In this document: in pieces, positions 25,435 through 33,610 of the stretch
How the letters are laid out: each line of letters starts with the position of its first letter
Position numbering within the stretch: the stretch's first letter is position 1
NCBI RefSeq assembly: GCF_050937815.1
Contig: NZ_JACDIJ010000001.1
Coordinates: 248,001-312,000, forward strand
DNA length: 64,000 bases
Reading direction: 5' to 3'
Origin: Treponema_C sp050937815
GTDB taxonomy: Bacteria; Spirochaetota; Spirochaetia; Treponematales; Treponemataceae
The notes under the pieces: generated by a model
What the model was told of the DNA's origin: nothing
Databases searched by the model: none
Seen by the model: the letters and a program-made list of their open reading frames with translations, nothing else
Position numbers and translations under genes: made by a program

Positions 25435-28061
25435 ATTACCGGGCCTTGCCCGTTTACGAACAAAAAGAACTTATCCTCGATGCGATTAAAAAAAATCAGG
25501 CAATAGTCGTACAAAGCCCCACCGGTTCGGGAAAAACAACGCAACTGCCCGTAATCCTCTATGAGGCGGGTTTTGCCGATGCGGGAATGATTGCCGTAAC
25601 TCAGCCGCGCCGTATTGCCGCCCTGTCGGTAAGCGAGTTTATCTCAAAACAGCTGGGCTGCACCTATCCGGGAACAGTCGGTTATAAAATGCGCTTTGAA
25701 GACAAAACGGATTTTTCAACTAAAATAAAAATTATGACCGACGGCATTTTGCTTCAGGAAATGAAGCTAGACCCCATGCTGTCGCGCTATTCGGTTATTA
25801 TGGTGGACGAAGCTCACGAGCGCAGTTTAAACATAGACTTTGTACTCGGCCTTTTAAAGCGCGTTTTAAAAGAGCGGCCCGATTTTAAAGTGATTGTATC
25901 GTCGGCAACAATGAACGCCGAAGCTTTTTCCGCCTATTTTAACGATTGCCCGATTGTAACAATCAATACAATCACCTACCCCGTTACAATCGTCTACGAT
26001 CCGCCTGCAATTCCTGCAAGTACGGCTTCTTTAAGTGCCTCGGAAGCCCTTTTGGCAAAAATCGAAGATACGATAAGCCGCGTGTTGGACAGTAAATACG
26101 ATGGCGGAATTTTATGCTTTTTACCCGGCGAAAAAATCATCAAAGACTGTATCCGTCGTCTCGGCCGCGCACCTTTTTCGCGGCGCATTTTTCTTATTCC
26201 GCTGTACGGACGGCTTGCCAAAGAAGAGCAGGAACGCGTTTTTATAAATCCTCCTTTCGGCCGCAAAAAGGTTATCGTTTCGACAAACATCGCCGAAACA
26301 AGCGTAACCATTCCCGGCATTACAACCGTTATAGACAGCGGCTTGGCAAAACTGAACTATTACAATCCGCGCAGTTTTACCTCAAGCTTGACCGAAACCC
26401 TCGTGTCGAAAGCGTCGTGCAATCAGCGTAAGGGGCGCGCCGGGCGTACCCACAGCGGCGTATGTTACCGCCTCTATCCGCGAAAGGATTTTGAAAACCG
26501 CAGCCTCTACACAATGGAAGAAATATACCGTACCGACTTATGCGAAGTGGTGCTCCGCATGGCGGAACTCGGCATACGCGACTTTGAGCAGTTTGAATTT
26601 ATTTCGCCGCCCGGCCGTGAAGGGCTCATAGGCGGTGTGGAAACGCTTAATATGCTCGGCGCCTTGGAAAAGGACAACAGTCTTTCCAAAATCGGAGAGC
26701 TTATGGCGGCCTTTCCCCTTATGCCGCGCCAAAGCCGCATTATCGTCGAAGCGATTTTACGTTATCCCGATGTGATAGAAGAAGTGCTTATCGCCGCCGC
26801 CTTTTTGTCGGCGCACTCGCCCTTTATACTTCCGCCCGGCGAAGAAAGCGATGCCCGGCGCGCCCATCACGAGTTCCGAGATATGAGGGGCGATTTTTTA
26901 TCCTATGTAAACATATTCAAACGGTACGGCGAAGCAAAAAACAAATCGCGCTTTTGTCAAAAAAGTTATCTTGACGAGCGCGTTATGGCCGAAATAGTCA
27001 ATATAAAAGAACAGCTGGAACAAATAGTCGGCTCTTTAGGCCTTCCCGTTGTAGGCGGCGGCCACCCGGACGATTATTTAACCTGTATAGCCGCAGGTAT
27101 GATTCAGTTTGTGTGCATACGCGAAAAAAAAGAAAGCTATCAAAGTTTAACCGCCGAACACATTCAAATACATCCGGGCTCCTGCATGTTCCGCTCCGAC
27201 CCCCTCTATATTGTTGCAGGAGAAATTGTGCGCACATCGCGCATGTTCGCCATGTCGGTTTCTCCGCTTACAAGGGCGGTGTTATCGCGCCTCGACGAGG
27301 GGATGGCAGAGCGCCTTGCGGCAATGACGGGGAAAAGTACCCGATCCGGCATTAAAAACAAAGCCGGGGCCGGCGGCGATGAAAGGGCGGCAAGAGAAAA
27401 CCTCGGGCGCAACAAAAAAGAAACGGGCGGCAAACAGGGCAGGCTTTGCAAAAAAGAACGATTATCCGACAGCGCACATATTGCAAGGGCAAACGTTGAA
27501 AATGTAAACGCGGAAAACGTCATCATAGGCGGCATAGTCTTTGCCGTCGAAAAAATCAAGGGTAAAAAGCACCTTATTATGCCCTACTCTCTTTTACAAA
27601 AAGCCGCCCAAGCCGACGAAGATCCGGGACGGCTTGCACAGGCGGGAAAACTGCGCGTAAAAGTCGAATACGGAAAGCACGCCCTCTTAACCGGGGAGCG
27701 ATTAAGCCTTGCCCTGCGGGTCGTAAAAGAAACGGATTTACGGCCGCTCACCGAGAGCGAATGGGAGCGCACGCTGAACCTGTCGTTTGCAGAAGAAGCG
27801 GAAAAACTGTTTAACGCCCTGCCGGTTATCCTTCGCACGGCCCCCGTAAAAAAGGGCGGAAAAGAAATCGGTTTTATCGGCCTGTGTACCGACGGCAGGG
27901 GAACCTATTGGCTTAAAGTATCGAAAAGCTTTACTACGGCACTCAATGCAAGCCTTTCAAGTTTGGAGGTGCTTATAGACGAAGCGCCCGATTCTATGAG
28001 CGAAGCGGATAAAGGACGGCTTAACAGACTCTACCGAAAACTCAACGATTTATATGAATAA
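25425..28061 (+). CDS. HrpA-like DEAH-box RNA helicase
   Basis: 878 aa. Motifs: Walker A GSGKTT at residues 34-39, DEAH at about 128-131, SAT in VSSATM, and the motif VI arginines in QRKGRAGR. A helicase-associated domain follows, then a charged linker (about residues 645-695) and a C-terminal OB-like/DUF region. It is shorter than E. coli HrpA (about 1300 aa) and closer in size to HrpB; the family is clear, the subfamily is not. It overlaps the capA-like gene by ten bases. Its last six codons are repeated 1.4 kb downstream. Confidence 0.88.
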   Translation: MPIDYRALPVYEQKELILDAIKKNQAIVVQSPTGSGKTTQLPVILYEAGFADAGMIAVTQPRRIAALSVSEFISKQLGCTYPGTVGYKMRFEDKTDFSTKIKIMTDGILLQEMKLDPMLSRYSVIMVDEAHERSLNIDFVLGLLKRVLKERPDFKVIVSSATMNAEAFSAYFNDCPIVTINTITYPVTIVYDPPAIPASTASLSASEALLAKIEDTISRVLDSKYDGGILCFLPGEKIIKDCIRRLGRAPFSRRIFLIPLYGRLAKEEQERVFINPPFGRKKVIVSTNIAETSVTIPGITTVIDSGLAKLNYYNPRSFTSSLTETLVSKASCNQRKGRAGRTHSGVCYRLYPRKDFENRSLYTMEEIYRTDLCEVVLRMAELGIRDFEQFEFISPPGREGLIGGVETLNMLGALEKDNSLSKIGELMAAFPLMPRQSRIIVEAILRYPDVIEEVLIAAAFLSAHSPFILPPGEESDARRAHHEFRDMRGDFLSYVNIFKRYGEAKNKSRFCQKSYLDERVMAEIVNIKEQLEQIVGSLGLPVVGGGHPDDYLTCIAAGMIQFVCIREKKESYQSLTAEHIQIHPGSCMFRSDPLYIVAGEIVRTSRMFAMSVSPLTRAVLSRLDEGMAERLAAMTGKSTRSGIKNKAGAGGDERAARENLGRNKKETGGKQGRLCKKERLSDSAHIARANVENVNAENVIIGGIVFAVEKIKGKKHLIMPYSLLQKAAQADEDPGRLAQAGKLRVKVEYGKHALLTGERLSLALRVVKETDLRPLTESEWERTLNLSFAEEAEKLFNALPVILRTAPVKKGGKEIGFIGLCTDGRGTYWLKVSKSFTTALNASLSSLEVLIDEAPDSMSEADKGRLNRLYRKLNDLYE

Positions 28062-28114
28062 CTTATACGAATAACCTAATGCAGGGTAACCGCGGCCGTG
28101 TATTCTTCCGTCTA

Positions 28115-28143
28115 TTGACTATTTTGAATGTATGGGATAATAT
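28115..28143 (+). promoter_or_regulatory. Possible promoter of the DUF4143 ATPase gene
   Basis: TTGACT (28115-28120), 17-base spacer, TAATAT (28138-28143). An overlapping GATAAT (28136-28141) is a better box with a 15-base spacer. A leader of about 18 bases holds AGGAG. Confidence 0.5.
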
Positions 28144-28166
28144 TAAATAGGAGTTTGGATTATCCC

Positions 28167-29429
28167 ATGAAACTAAGGACAAGAAAAAACGCATTTTTAC
28201 AGCGTCATGCGGACAAAACAATACAAAGACTCGCCTCTTCATATCCGGCCGTGCTGCTAACGGGAGCCAGGCAAACGGGAAAAACAACCCTCTTAACAAA
28301 AATTACGGATGCCCAAGCCGTTCCCTATCTTACCTTTGACGACCCGACGGAAGAACTGTCCGCAACAAACGATCCTAAATCATTTTTGGCATTTCATCCT
28401 CATCCCGTTATATTTGATGAGATTCAATATGTCCCGCATTTGTTCCGCTACTTGAAAATTGAAATCGATAAAAACCGCCGTAACGGAATGTATTACCTTA
28501 CCGGCAGTCAGCAATTTAAGCTTATGGAAACGGCAACGGAAAGTCTTTCGGGAAGAATAGGCATTGTGCAGCTCTATCCCCTTTCCGCCCGTGAAATCAG
28601 GCAGGACATATTTTCGGACAGCTTTATTCCTACAAAAAAATATTTTCTTGAAAGAAGCAAGGCTTTTTCGGCTTATACATTTTCAATTCATAAAACATGG
28701 CAGGCTATTTATGCCGGAGGTTATCCTGAAGTCATTAAGGGAAAAGTTGCGCCCGCCGATTTTTATGCAAACTATCTTAAAACCTATATTGAACGTGATA
28801 TTAAAAAACTGACACAGGTTGCCGATGAAATGCAGTTTTTGCAATTTATCACGGTTGCGGCCTCCCGTACAAGTCAACTGGTCAATTACGGCGATATGGC
28901 GCGGGAGTGCGGCATAAGCGAAGTTACCGCAAAAAAATGGCTTTCTCTTTTGGTTACCTCCGGTCTTGTGTATTTATTGAAGCCCTATTCGTCGAATGTC
29001 GAAAAACGGGTTGTTAAAACTCCGAAAATGTATTTTATCGATACCGGACTTGCAGCCTATTTAACGCGCTGGACAAATCCTGAAGTTATGCAAACCGGCG
29101 CAATGGCGGGTTCCTTTTTTGAAACCTATGTTATCGCTGAAATTATAAAATCTTTTGCCAACAACGGAGAAGAAGCTCCGCTGTATTTTTACCGCGATAA
29201 AGATAAAATCGAAATAGATGTGCTTATCGAACGCAATAACACAATTTACCCTGTTGAAATAAAAAAAACGGCAACTCCGAATACCGAAGATGCAAAGAAT
29301 TTTTTCATTATGAACAGACTTAAAAACGTGCGCATAGGTCAGGGAACAATTATCTGCAACTGCAGTCAGGTTGCAGCGGTTACAAAAAATAAAATAAGCG
29401 TCCTCGCCGTTCCCCTTGAGTTTATATAA
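28167..29429 (+). CDS. AAA ATPase with C-terminal DUF4143 (nuclease-like) domain
   Basis: 420 aa from the ATG at 28167. The N-terminal AAA domain has Walker A GARQTGKTT (residues 33-41) and a Walker B-like VIFDEIQ; the C-terminal DUF4143 region ends with a PD-(D/E)xK-like pattern, EIDVLIER then PVEIKKT. The family is widespread, mobile and poorly understood; defence or toxin-like roles have been proposed. It is flanked by a 17-bp direct repeat and followed by hicAB. Confidence 0.85.
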   Translation: MKLRTRKNAFLQRHADKTIQRLASSYPAVLLTGARQTGKTTLLTKITDAQAVPYLTFDDPTEELSATNDPKSFLAFHPHPVIFDEIQYVPHLFRYLKIEIDKNRRNGMYYLTGSQQFKLMETATESLSGRIGIVQLYPLSAREIRQDIFSDSFIPTKKYFLERSKAFSAYTFSIHKTWQAIYAGGYPEVIKGKVAPADFYANYLKTYIERDIKKLTQVADEMQFLQFITVAASRTSQLVNYGDMARECGISEVTAKKWLSLLVTSGLVYLLKPYSSNVEKRVVKTPKMYFIDTGLAAYLTRWTNPEVMQTGAMAGSFFETYVIAEIIKSFANNGEEAPLYFYRDKDKIEIDVLIERNNTIYPVEIKKTATPNTEDAKNFFIMNRLKNVRIGQGTIICNCSQVAAVTKNKISVLAVPLEFI

Positions 29430-29473
29430 ATCAAATGTTCACAAGCTCAACGATTTATATGAGTAAAAAATCA

Positions 29474-29502
29474 TTGACAATACAAGCTATACATTGTATT
29501 GT
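29474..29502 (+). promoter_or_regulatory. Promoter of hicAB overlapped by an operator palindrome
   Basis: TTGACA (29474-29479), 17-base spacer, TATTGT (29497-29502). A perfect inverted repeat, ACAATACA (29477-29484) and TGTATTGT (29495-29502), covers parts of both boxes. It is well placed for repression by HicB. The -10 box ends six bases before the hicA ATG. Confidence 0.8.
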
Positions 29503-29508
29503 TTTATT

Positions 29509-29697
29509 ATGACCGGTAAGGAAATCGTAAAAATCTTAAAAAAATACGGGTGGACATTGGACAGAACCAAGTGTTCGCATTATATTTTTGTAAAAGATAA
29601 TAAAACAATTCCCGTACCCGTGCATGGAAATAAAGATATTCCGATAGGAACGGTAAAAAAAATATTCAAATCGGCAGATATACAGGAGAAATTATGA
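29509..29697 (+). CDS. hicA: HicA-family mRNA interferase toxin
   Basis: 62 aa from the ATG at 29509, giving the normal start MTGKEIVKILKKYGW. The double-stranded-RNA-binding-like fold has its catalytic His at residue 24 (SHYIFVK), followed by PVPVHGNKDIPIGTVKKI. HicA cleaves mRNA until bound by HicB. There is no ribosome site; translation probably begins at the 5' end of the message. It overlaps hicB by four bases. Confidence 0.9.
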   Translation: MTGKEIVKILKKYGWTLDRTKCSHYIFVKDNKTIPVPVHGNKDIPIGTVKKIFKSADIQEKL

Positions 29698-30092
29698 CAT
29701 ATTATTGCACATTAAAAAAAGAGGACAATGTATATTATGTAGAATTTCCCGATTTACCGAATGTATTCACTTTCGGAGAAACAAAGGAAAAAGCAATAGA
29801 AATGGCAGGAGAAGCTTTAAACGGTGTTTTGGAAAGTGAAATAACACGGGGCATACATATTCCGCTCCCCTCTTTTATATCCGAATATCCTGTAGAAGTT
29901 GAACCCAATATAGCCTTTTCCCTTATGCTGCGAAAAAATCGCGGGAAAAAAACACAAAATGAAATTGCCGATAAGCTGAATATATCTTATCAACAATATC
30001 AACAGTTGGAAAATCCCAAAAAAGCAAATCCGACTTTGAAAACAATTGCCAAACTCCAAAAAATATTGGATTACAAATTTGTAACTTTTTAA
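29694..30092 (+). CDS. hicB: HicB-family antitoxin with helix-turn-helix
   Basis: 132 aa. The N-terminal partially degraded RNase H fold is typical (YYVEFPDLPNVFTFGETKEKAIEMA). The C-terminal part is an XRE-like helix-turn-helix (KKTQNEIADKLNISYQQYQQLE) that should bind the palindrome upstream of hicA. It ends 16 bases from the convergent hemW gene. Confidence 0.9.
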   Translation: MTYYCTLKKEDNVYYVEFPDLPNVFTFGETKEKAIEMAGEALNGVLESEITRGIHIPLPSFISEYPVEVEPNIAFSLMLRKNRGKKTQNEIADKLNISYQQYQQLENPKKANPTLKTIAKLQKILDYKFVTF

Positions 30093-30108
30093 AACCGATA
30101 AAAAACGT

Positions 30109-31428
30109 TCACCGTATAGCCGCGATTTGCACAAGAAATTCGTTTAAGAACAAGAGGCCTTCTTTTGTAAGACGGTAGGCTTTGCCGTCGGTTTCGGCTA
30201 AAGCCCGTTTTTGCCAGCAGGTAAAAACGGGTTCTATAAAATCCGTAAGCTCACGACCGAAGCGTTTTTTGAATTCGGCATCGTTTACGCCCTCAAGCAT
30301 ACGGAAGCCCATCATCAAAAATTCGGTTATTGCCTCATCTTGACTTATGTGTTCGAGCGCACTGACCGATTCGGGGATAACAAAGCTTTGTGCAGCCTGC
30401 CCGGAGACGGCCGCCCGGAAGGCGGGGGGCAGGAAGGCGGCCGCACTTGTACCGTTTTTTAAGCCCGTCCAAAAGTCCGTGTATGCTTTAATGTCGTGCG
30501 TGCCCGTATAGCGGACGGAACCGACTGTTCCGACGGCCGCGGCACCTAAGCCGATATAGTCTTCCATACGCCAGTAGGCGCGGTTATGGACGCTTTCAAA
30601 ACCCTTTTTGGCAAAATTGGACACTTCATATTGGATGTAACCCGCTTTTTCGAGTATGCCGCGCCCCAAAAGCCACTGCTCGTCGGCGGTATCTTCATCC
30701 CGGGCAATAAGGCCGTCGGATATTTGCTTTTCAAGAGGTGTTCCCGTTTCTATCATAAGGCTGTAAAGGGATATATGGTCGGGTTCATAACTCAGCAATT
30801 CACGTAGACCTGAACAAAAATCATCGGTGCTTAACCGGGGAAGCCCCGCAATAAGATCGCAGGAAAAGCGCCTCCCTAAAGACGCTAAGGAAGCCCCGCT
30901 TCGGAAATCCGGTGACGTACCGGCAAGGGACCGAGAAGTTTTTTGTCCGTTTTTGCGCCATTGTTGTAAATTTTCGAGGGCACCTTTGATTTGCTCAGGG
31001 GAGGAGCGCCGCCCCATAAGGCGCAAAACATCATCGTTAAAGGTTTGAATGCCGGCTGAAATGCGGTTTATGCCCGCTTCGGAAGCTTTTTCAAGATAGG
31101 AACAAACACCGTCCGGGCCTTTTTCGGCAATGTCGGCGCAGTTGACTTCAAGGGTAATTTCGGCTTCCGCTTTAGGCGGACAGAGTTTGTACAAGCCTTC
31201 TAAAAGACGCTTCAGCTGTACGGGAGACAAAAGCCCCGGAGTACCTCCTCCCACATAAATACTCGACCATTCGCTTATACCGTGCAGATATTTGCGGTAT
31301 GCCGCTTCATTAAGCAGGGCATCCATATAGGAGTCGGGAATACGGGAACGGGCGGCAAGCGGTACGGAAAAAAAATCGCAGTACGAACACTTTGATTTAC
31401 AAAAAGGAATATGGACGTATAAATACAT
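30109..31428 (-). CDS. hemW: HemW-like radical SAM haem chaperone
   Basis: 439 aa. The radical SAM cluster motif CKSKCSYC is near the N-terminus (YVHIPFCKSKCSYCDFF) and the glycine-rich SAM site is GGGTPGLL. HemW proteins were long called HemN-like oxidases but act in haem transfer. The ATG at 31428 shares a base with the TGA of the signal-peptidase-like gene. Compared with the family there are two inserts of about 25-35 residues, after ENLQQWRKNG and around the FLPPAFRAAVSGQ stretch. Confidence 0.85.
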   Translation of the reverse strand: MYLYVHIPFCKSKCSYCDFFSVPLAARSRIPDSYMDALLNEAAYRKYLHGISEWSSIYVGGGTPGLLSPVQLKRLLEGLYKLCPPKAEAEITLEVNCADIAEKGPDGVCSYLEKASEAGINRISAGIQTFNDDVLRLMGRRSSPEQIKGALENLQQWRKNGQKTSRSLAGTSPDFRSGASLASLGRRFSCDLIAGLPRLSTDDFCSGLRELLSYEPDHISLYSLMIETGTPLEKQISDGLIARDEDTADEQWLLGRGILEKAGYIQYEVSNFAKKGFESVHNRAYWRMEDYIGLGAAAVGTVGSVRYTGTHDIKAYTDFWTGLKNGTSAAAFLPPAFRAAVSGQAAQSFVIPESVSALEHISQDEAITEFLMMGFRMLEGVNDAEFKKRFGRELTDFIEPVFTCWQKRALAETDGKAYRLTKEGLLFLNEFLVQIAAIR

Positions 31429-32156
31429 CAATACAGTTTTTTTATGTCGGTAAACGGATAGTATTGAAAAAGCGCTTTTCCGCTTATTTCGGATGCCCTT
31501 ACCGGACCGAACAAACGCGAATCAAAGGCGGAAATACGGTTATCGCAGAGTACAAAATACTCGTCTTTTCCCAATGTAATCGGCGGCATTTTTCCCGGTG
31601 CCCCCATAGCCCTATCCCACATAGCGGGAAAATTATCTATGAGAATATTATAATCGGCCGAAGAAAGTTCAAATTCCGTTAAAAAATGAGAAGTTCCGGC
31701 TTTTTTTATATAAACGACATAATCATCGATATAGAGGATATCGCCCGGAAGTCCGATCAAACGGAACAAGGCCGTAGGCGGACAGCCCGAAGGCAAAACC
31801 GTAAACGGATGTACCCGCTGAAAAGTCAGCATTGCAACCGAAACTTCAAGCACCTTTTCAAAAAAATTCAATTGATTTTTTTCCGGCGCTTCAACCCTGA
31901 CAATATCGCCGCGGTTCAGATTTTCCGTACTGAAAAAATCGGGCCTATCGGGAGCAAGGGGCAGTATAAAAAGAGCTGCATTTTTTACAAGGCCGGGCTT
32001 CATTGAGGACGATAAAATAAGGACGGGAGATAAAAAAAAATGGAAAATTAATTGCAAACAAATCATCGTCAACAAAAAAATGCACACAATAAGCAGAATT
32101 TTTCTTTTTAACTCTTTTTTACGTGCAAAAGCAAAATCGTATGAATTTACCGTCAT
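31428..32156 (-). CDS. Signal peptidase I family protein lacking the catalytic lysine
   Basis: 242 aa: one N-terminal membrane segment (about residues 18-42), then a signal peptidase I fold. The nucleophile Ser51 is present in SSSMKPGL. In the box that reads IKRAVGLPGD in E. coli LepB, this protein reads LFRLIGLPGD, so the general-base Lys is Phe131. The later box is CDNRISAFDSR, keeping DNR and DSR but not the leading Gly. It may be an inactive paralogue or use another base. It is first in an operon with hemW and seems to have a leaderless promoter. Confidence 0.8.
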   Translation of the reverse strand: MTVNSYDFAFARKKELKRKILLIVCIFLLTMICLQLIFHFFLSPVLILSSSMKPGLVKNAALFILPLAPDRPDFFSTENLNRGDIVRVEAPEKNQLNFFEKVLEVSVAMLTFQRVHPFTVLPSGCPPTALFRLIGLPGDILYIDDYVVYIKKAGTSHFLTEFELSSADYNILIDNFPAMWDRAMGAPGKMPPITLGKDEYFVLCDNRISAFDSRLFGPVRASEISGKALFQYYPFTDIKKLY

Positions 32157-32162
32157 AACACA

Positions 32163-32191
32163 AGCATATCACATACAGCCCTTCGTTACAA
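32163..32191 (-). promoter_or_regulatory. Promoter of the lepB-like-hemW operon
   Basis: Minus strand TTGTAA (32191-32186), 17-base spacer, TATGCT (32168-32163). The -10 box ends six bases before the ATG at 32156, with no ribosome site. The same TATGCT box and spacing are upstream of the 10513 and 47058 genes. Confidence 0.55.
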
Positions 32192-32252
32192 GCAATTTAA
32201 CGCTTCCGCTTTTTAAAATTGTTCCGAACTGTCCGTATTTTATTAAAACGGC

Positions 32253-32281
32253 TTGTTTTTATCGCAATATCGTATTAGTAT
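32253..32281 (+). promoter_or_regulatory. Possible promoter of the DUF1275 gene
   Basis: TTGTTT (32253-32258), 17-base spacer, TAGTAT (32276-32281). It ends six bases before the ATG at 32288, where no ribosome site is seen. Confidence 0.5.
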
Positions 32282-32287
32282 CGCTGT

Positions 32288-32953
32288 ATGAAAACAAGCA
32301 ACGTTTTTATTTTAATATGGACAGCCGCACTTACCTTTGTTTCGGGGTTGTTAAACGGAACGGGCTTTTTGCTGTATGCAAGCGCTTTAAGTCATCATAC
32401 AGGTAACCTAACCCGCGCGGCCGTCGAATTGTCGCAATTAAATGTCCGTTCCGCCTTGTATATATTGACTTTGCCCGCTTCATTTTTTACCGGCGCATTT
32501 ATTTCGGGCTTGCTTTTTCATGAAAAAAACTTTGAATTTTCAAAACGCTACGGTATCCTCCTTATGAGTTTTTCCCTTATATTCATGTATCTCGGAGTTT
32601 TTAATACAGCCGACATTCCAAGTACCGTTTTTATGTGCCTTATTTTGGGGATACAAAACGGTATGTTTATTTTTTATAAGGGAATTTTAATCCGTACCAC
32701 CCACTTTACCGGTTATTTGACGGACGCGGCACTGTGTTTGGGAAGCGCATTTTGCGGTACGGCCGGAAGCGAAAAAAAGAAAAACGATTTAAAAAAGAGT
32801 TTATTTTATCTTTTGAGCATTTTATGCTTTACGGCAGGAGGTATGTTTTCGGTTTTTATAAAAGCACCCGGCGTTTTTTTTGCGGCAGCCTTGATATACT
32901 TTATATGCGGCCTGTGTTATTTTACACTGCGAAAATTAAAGCATAGGCATTAA
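32288..32953 (+). CDS. DUF1275/YoaK-family membrane protein
   Basis: 221 aa with six to seven membrane segments. The family pattern is visible: an N-terminal TAALTFVSGLLNGTGF, ALSHHTGNLTR, and the ILGIQNGMFIFYKG and LIRTTHFTGYLTD regions. Function unknown. It is probably cotranscribed with the next gene. Confidence 0.8.
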   Translation: MKTSNVFILIWTAALTFVSGLLNGTGFLLYASALSHHTGNLTRAAVELSQLNVRSALYILTLPASFFTGAFISGLLFHEKNFEFSKRYGILLMSFSLIFMYLGVFNTADIPSTVFMCLILGIQNGMFIFYKGILIRTTHFTGYLTDAALCLGSAFCGTAGSEKKKNDLKKSLFYLLSILCFTAGGMFSVFIKAPGVFFAAALIYFICGLCYFTLRKLKHRH

Positions 32954-32957
32954 AGCT

Positions 32958-33437
32958 GTGATTGCGGATATTTCGGTTTTTGCGGCAGGCATCTATTTTT
33001 TATTGTTACTCGAATCGCATTTTATAACGGCGCTCAGCGCGCTTATGTATTTTAAATGTGCAAAAACGGCAGCACGCAAAATCGATGTACGTGATAAAAA
33101 ATTCGACTTAAAAGACAATTACATAATCTGCATTCTTGTTTCAGTTATCGGTATTGTTATTGCCTTTTATTCTCTTCGGGCAGCGGAGGTATACACAGGA
33201 TTTCAGACGCTGCTTATCGGCGCAGTCCGTATCTTTATGCCGAAATATTTTACCCGAATACGCAGCGTAAAAGACGCAGAGGATAGAAAATGCGTCCGTC
33301 TTGTTTTTTCTGTACAAAAACTGAATATTTTGTTTTCACCCTGCGTCCTAAAACAGTATGATAAGGCGGCCCGCACCGGTTTTTTGATTATTCTCGTTTG
33401 TGCCGCCGCCGAGGCGATACTGCAAAGAATGTCGTAA
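32958..33437 (+). CDS. Membrane protein, unknown function
   Basis: 159 aa from a GTG, five bases after the DUF1275 stop; no strong ribosome site, so translation is probably coupled. Hydrophobic segments lie at about residues 8-28, 55-75, 80-92 and 140-155. No family was recognised. Confidence 0.6.
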   Translation: MIADISVFAAGIYFLLLLESHFITALSALMYFKCAKTAARKIDVRDKKFDLKDNYIICILVSVIGIVIAFYSLRAAEVYTGFQTLLIGAVRIFMPKYFTRIRSVKDAEDRKCVRLVFSVQKLNILFSPCVLKQYDKAARTGFLIILVCAAAEAILQRMS

Positions 33438-33466
33438 AAAAAATGAGCATTTGCAAAAAAAAGAAT

Positions 33467-33495
33467 TTGTGTTTTTTTAAAACCGATTGTATAAT
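33467..33495 (+). promoter_or_regulatory. Promoter of glgC
   Basis: TTGTGT (33467-33472), 17-base spacer, perfect TATAAT (33490-33495). The leader of about 108 bases is the longest predicted from a promoter in this window; no known riboswitch fold was recognised in it. Confidence 0.7.
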
Positions 33496-33610
33496 GTACT
33501 CAATACAAATAACACAGTGCCGGCTGTAAGGGTGCTTACGTTTTAATACCGTATTCCGCTTTAGCTTAATTCCAAAAGGCACCGGAAAAGTAAAAAAAAG
33601 GAGTTTATGT

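Larger units (their letters stand above)
28041..29462. repeat. 17-bp direct repeat bracketing the DUF4143 ATPase gene
   Basis: CTCAACGATTTATATGA is found at 28041-28057, within the hrpA 3' end, and at 29446-29462. In both places the next bases complete the same six codons and stop (LNDLYE-stop, GAA TAA versus GAG TAA). The 1.4 kb between carries one gene. This looks like insertion at the 3' end of hrpA with a duplicated or displaced original tail. Confidence 0.8.
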
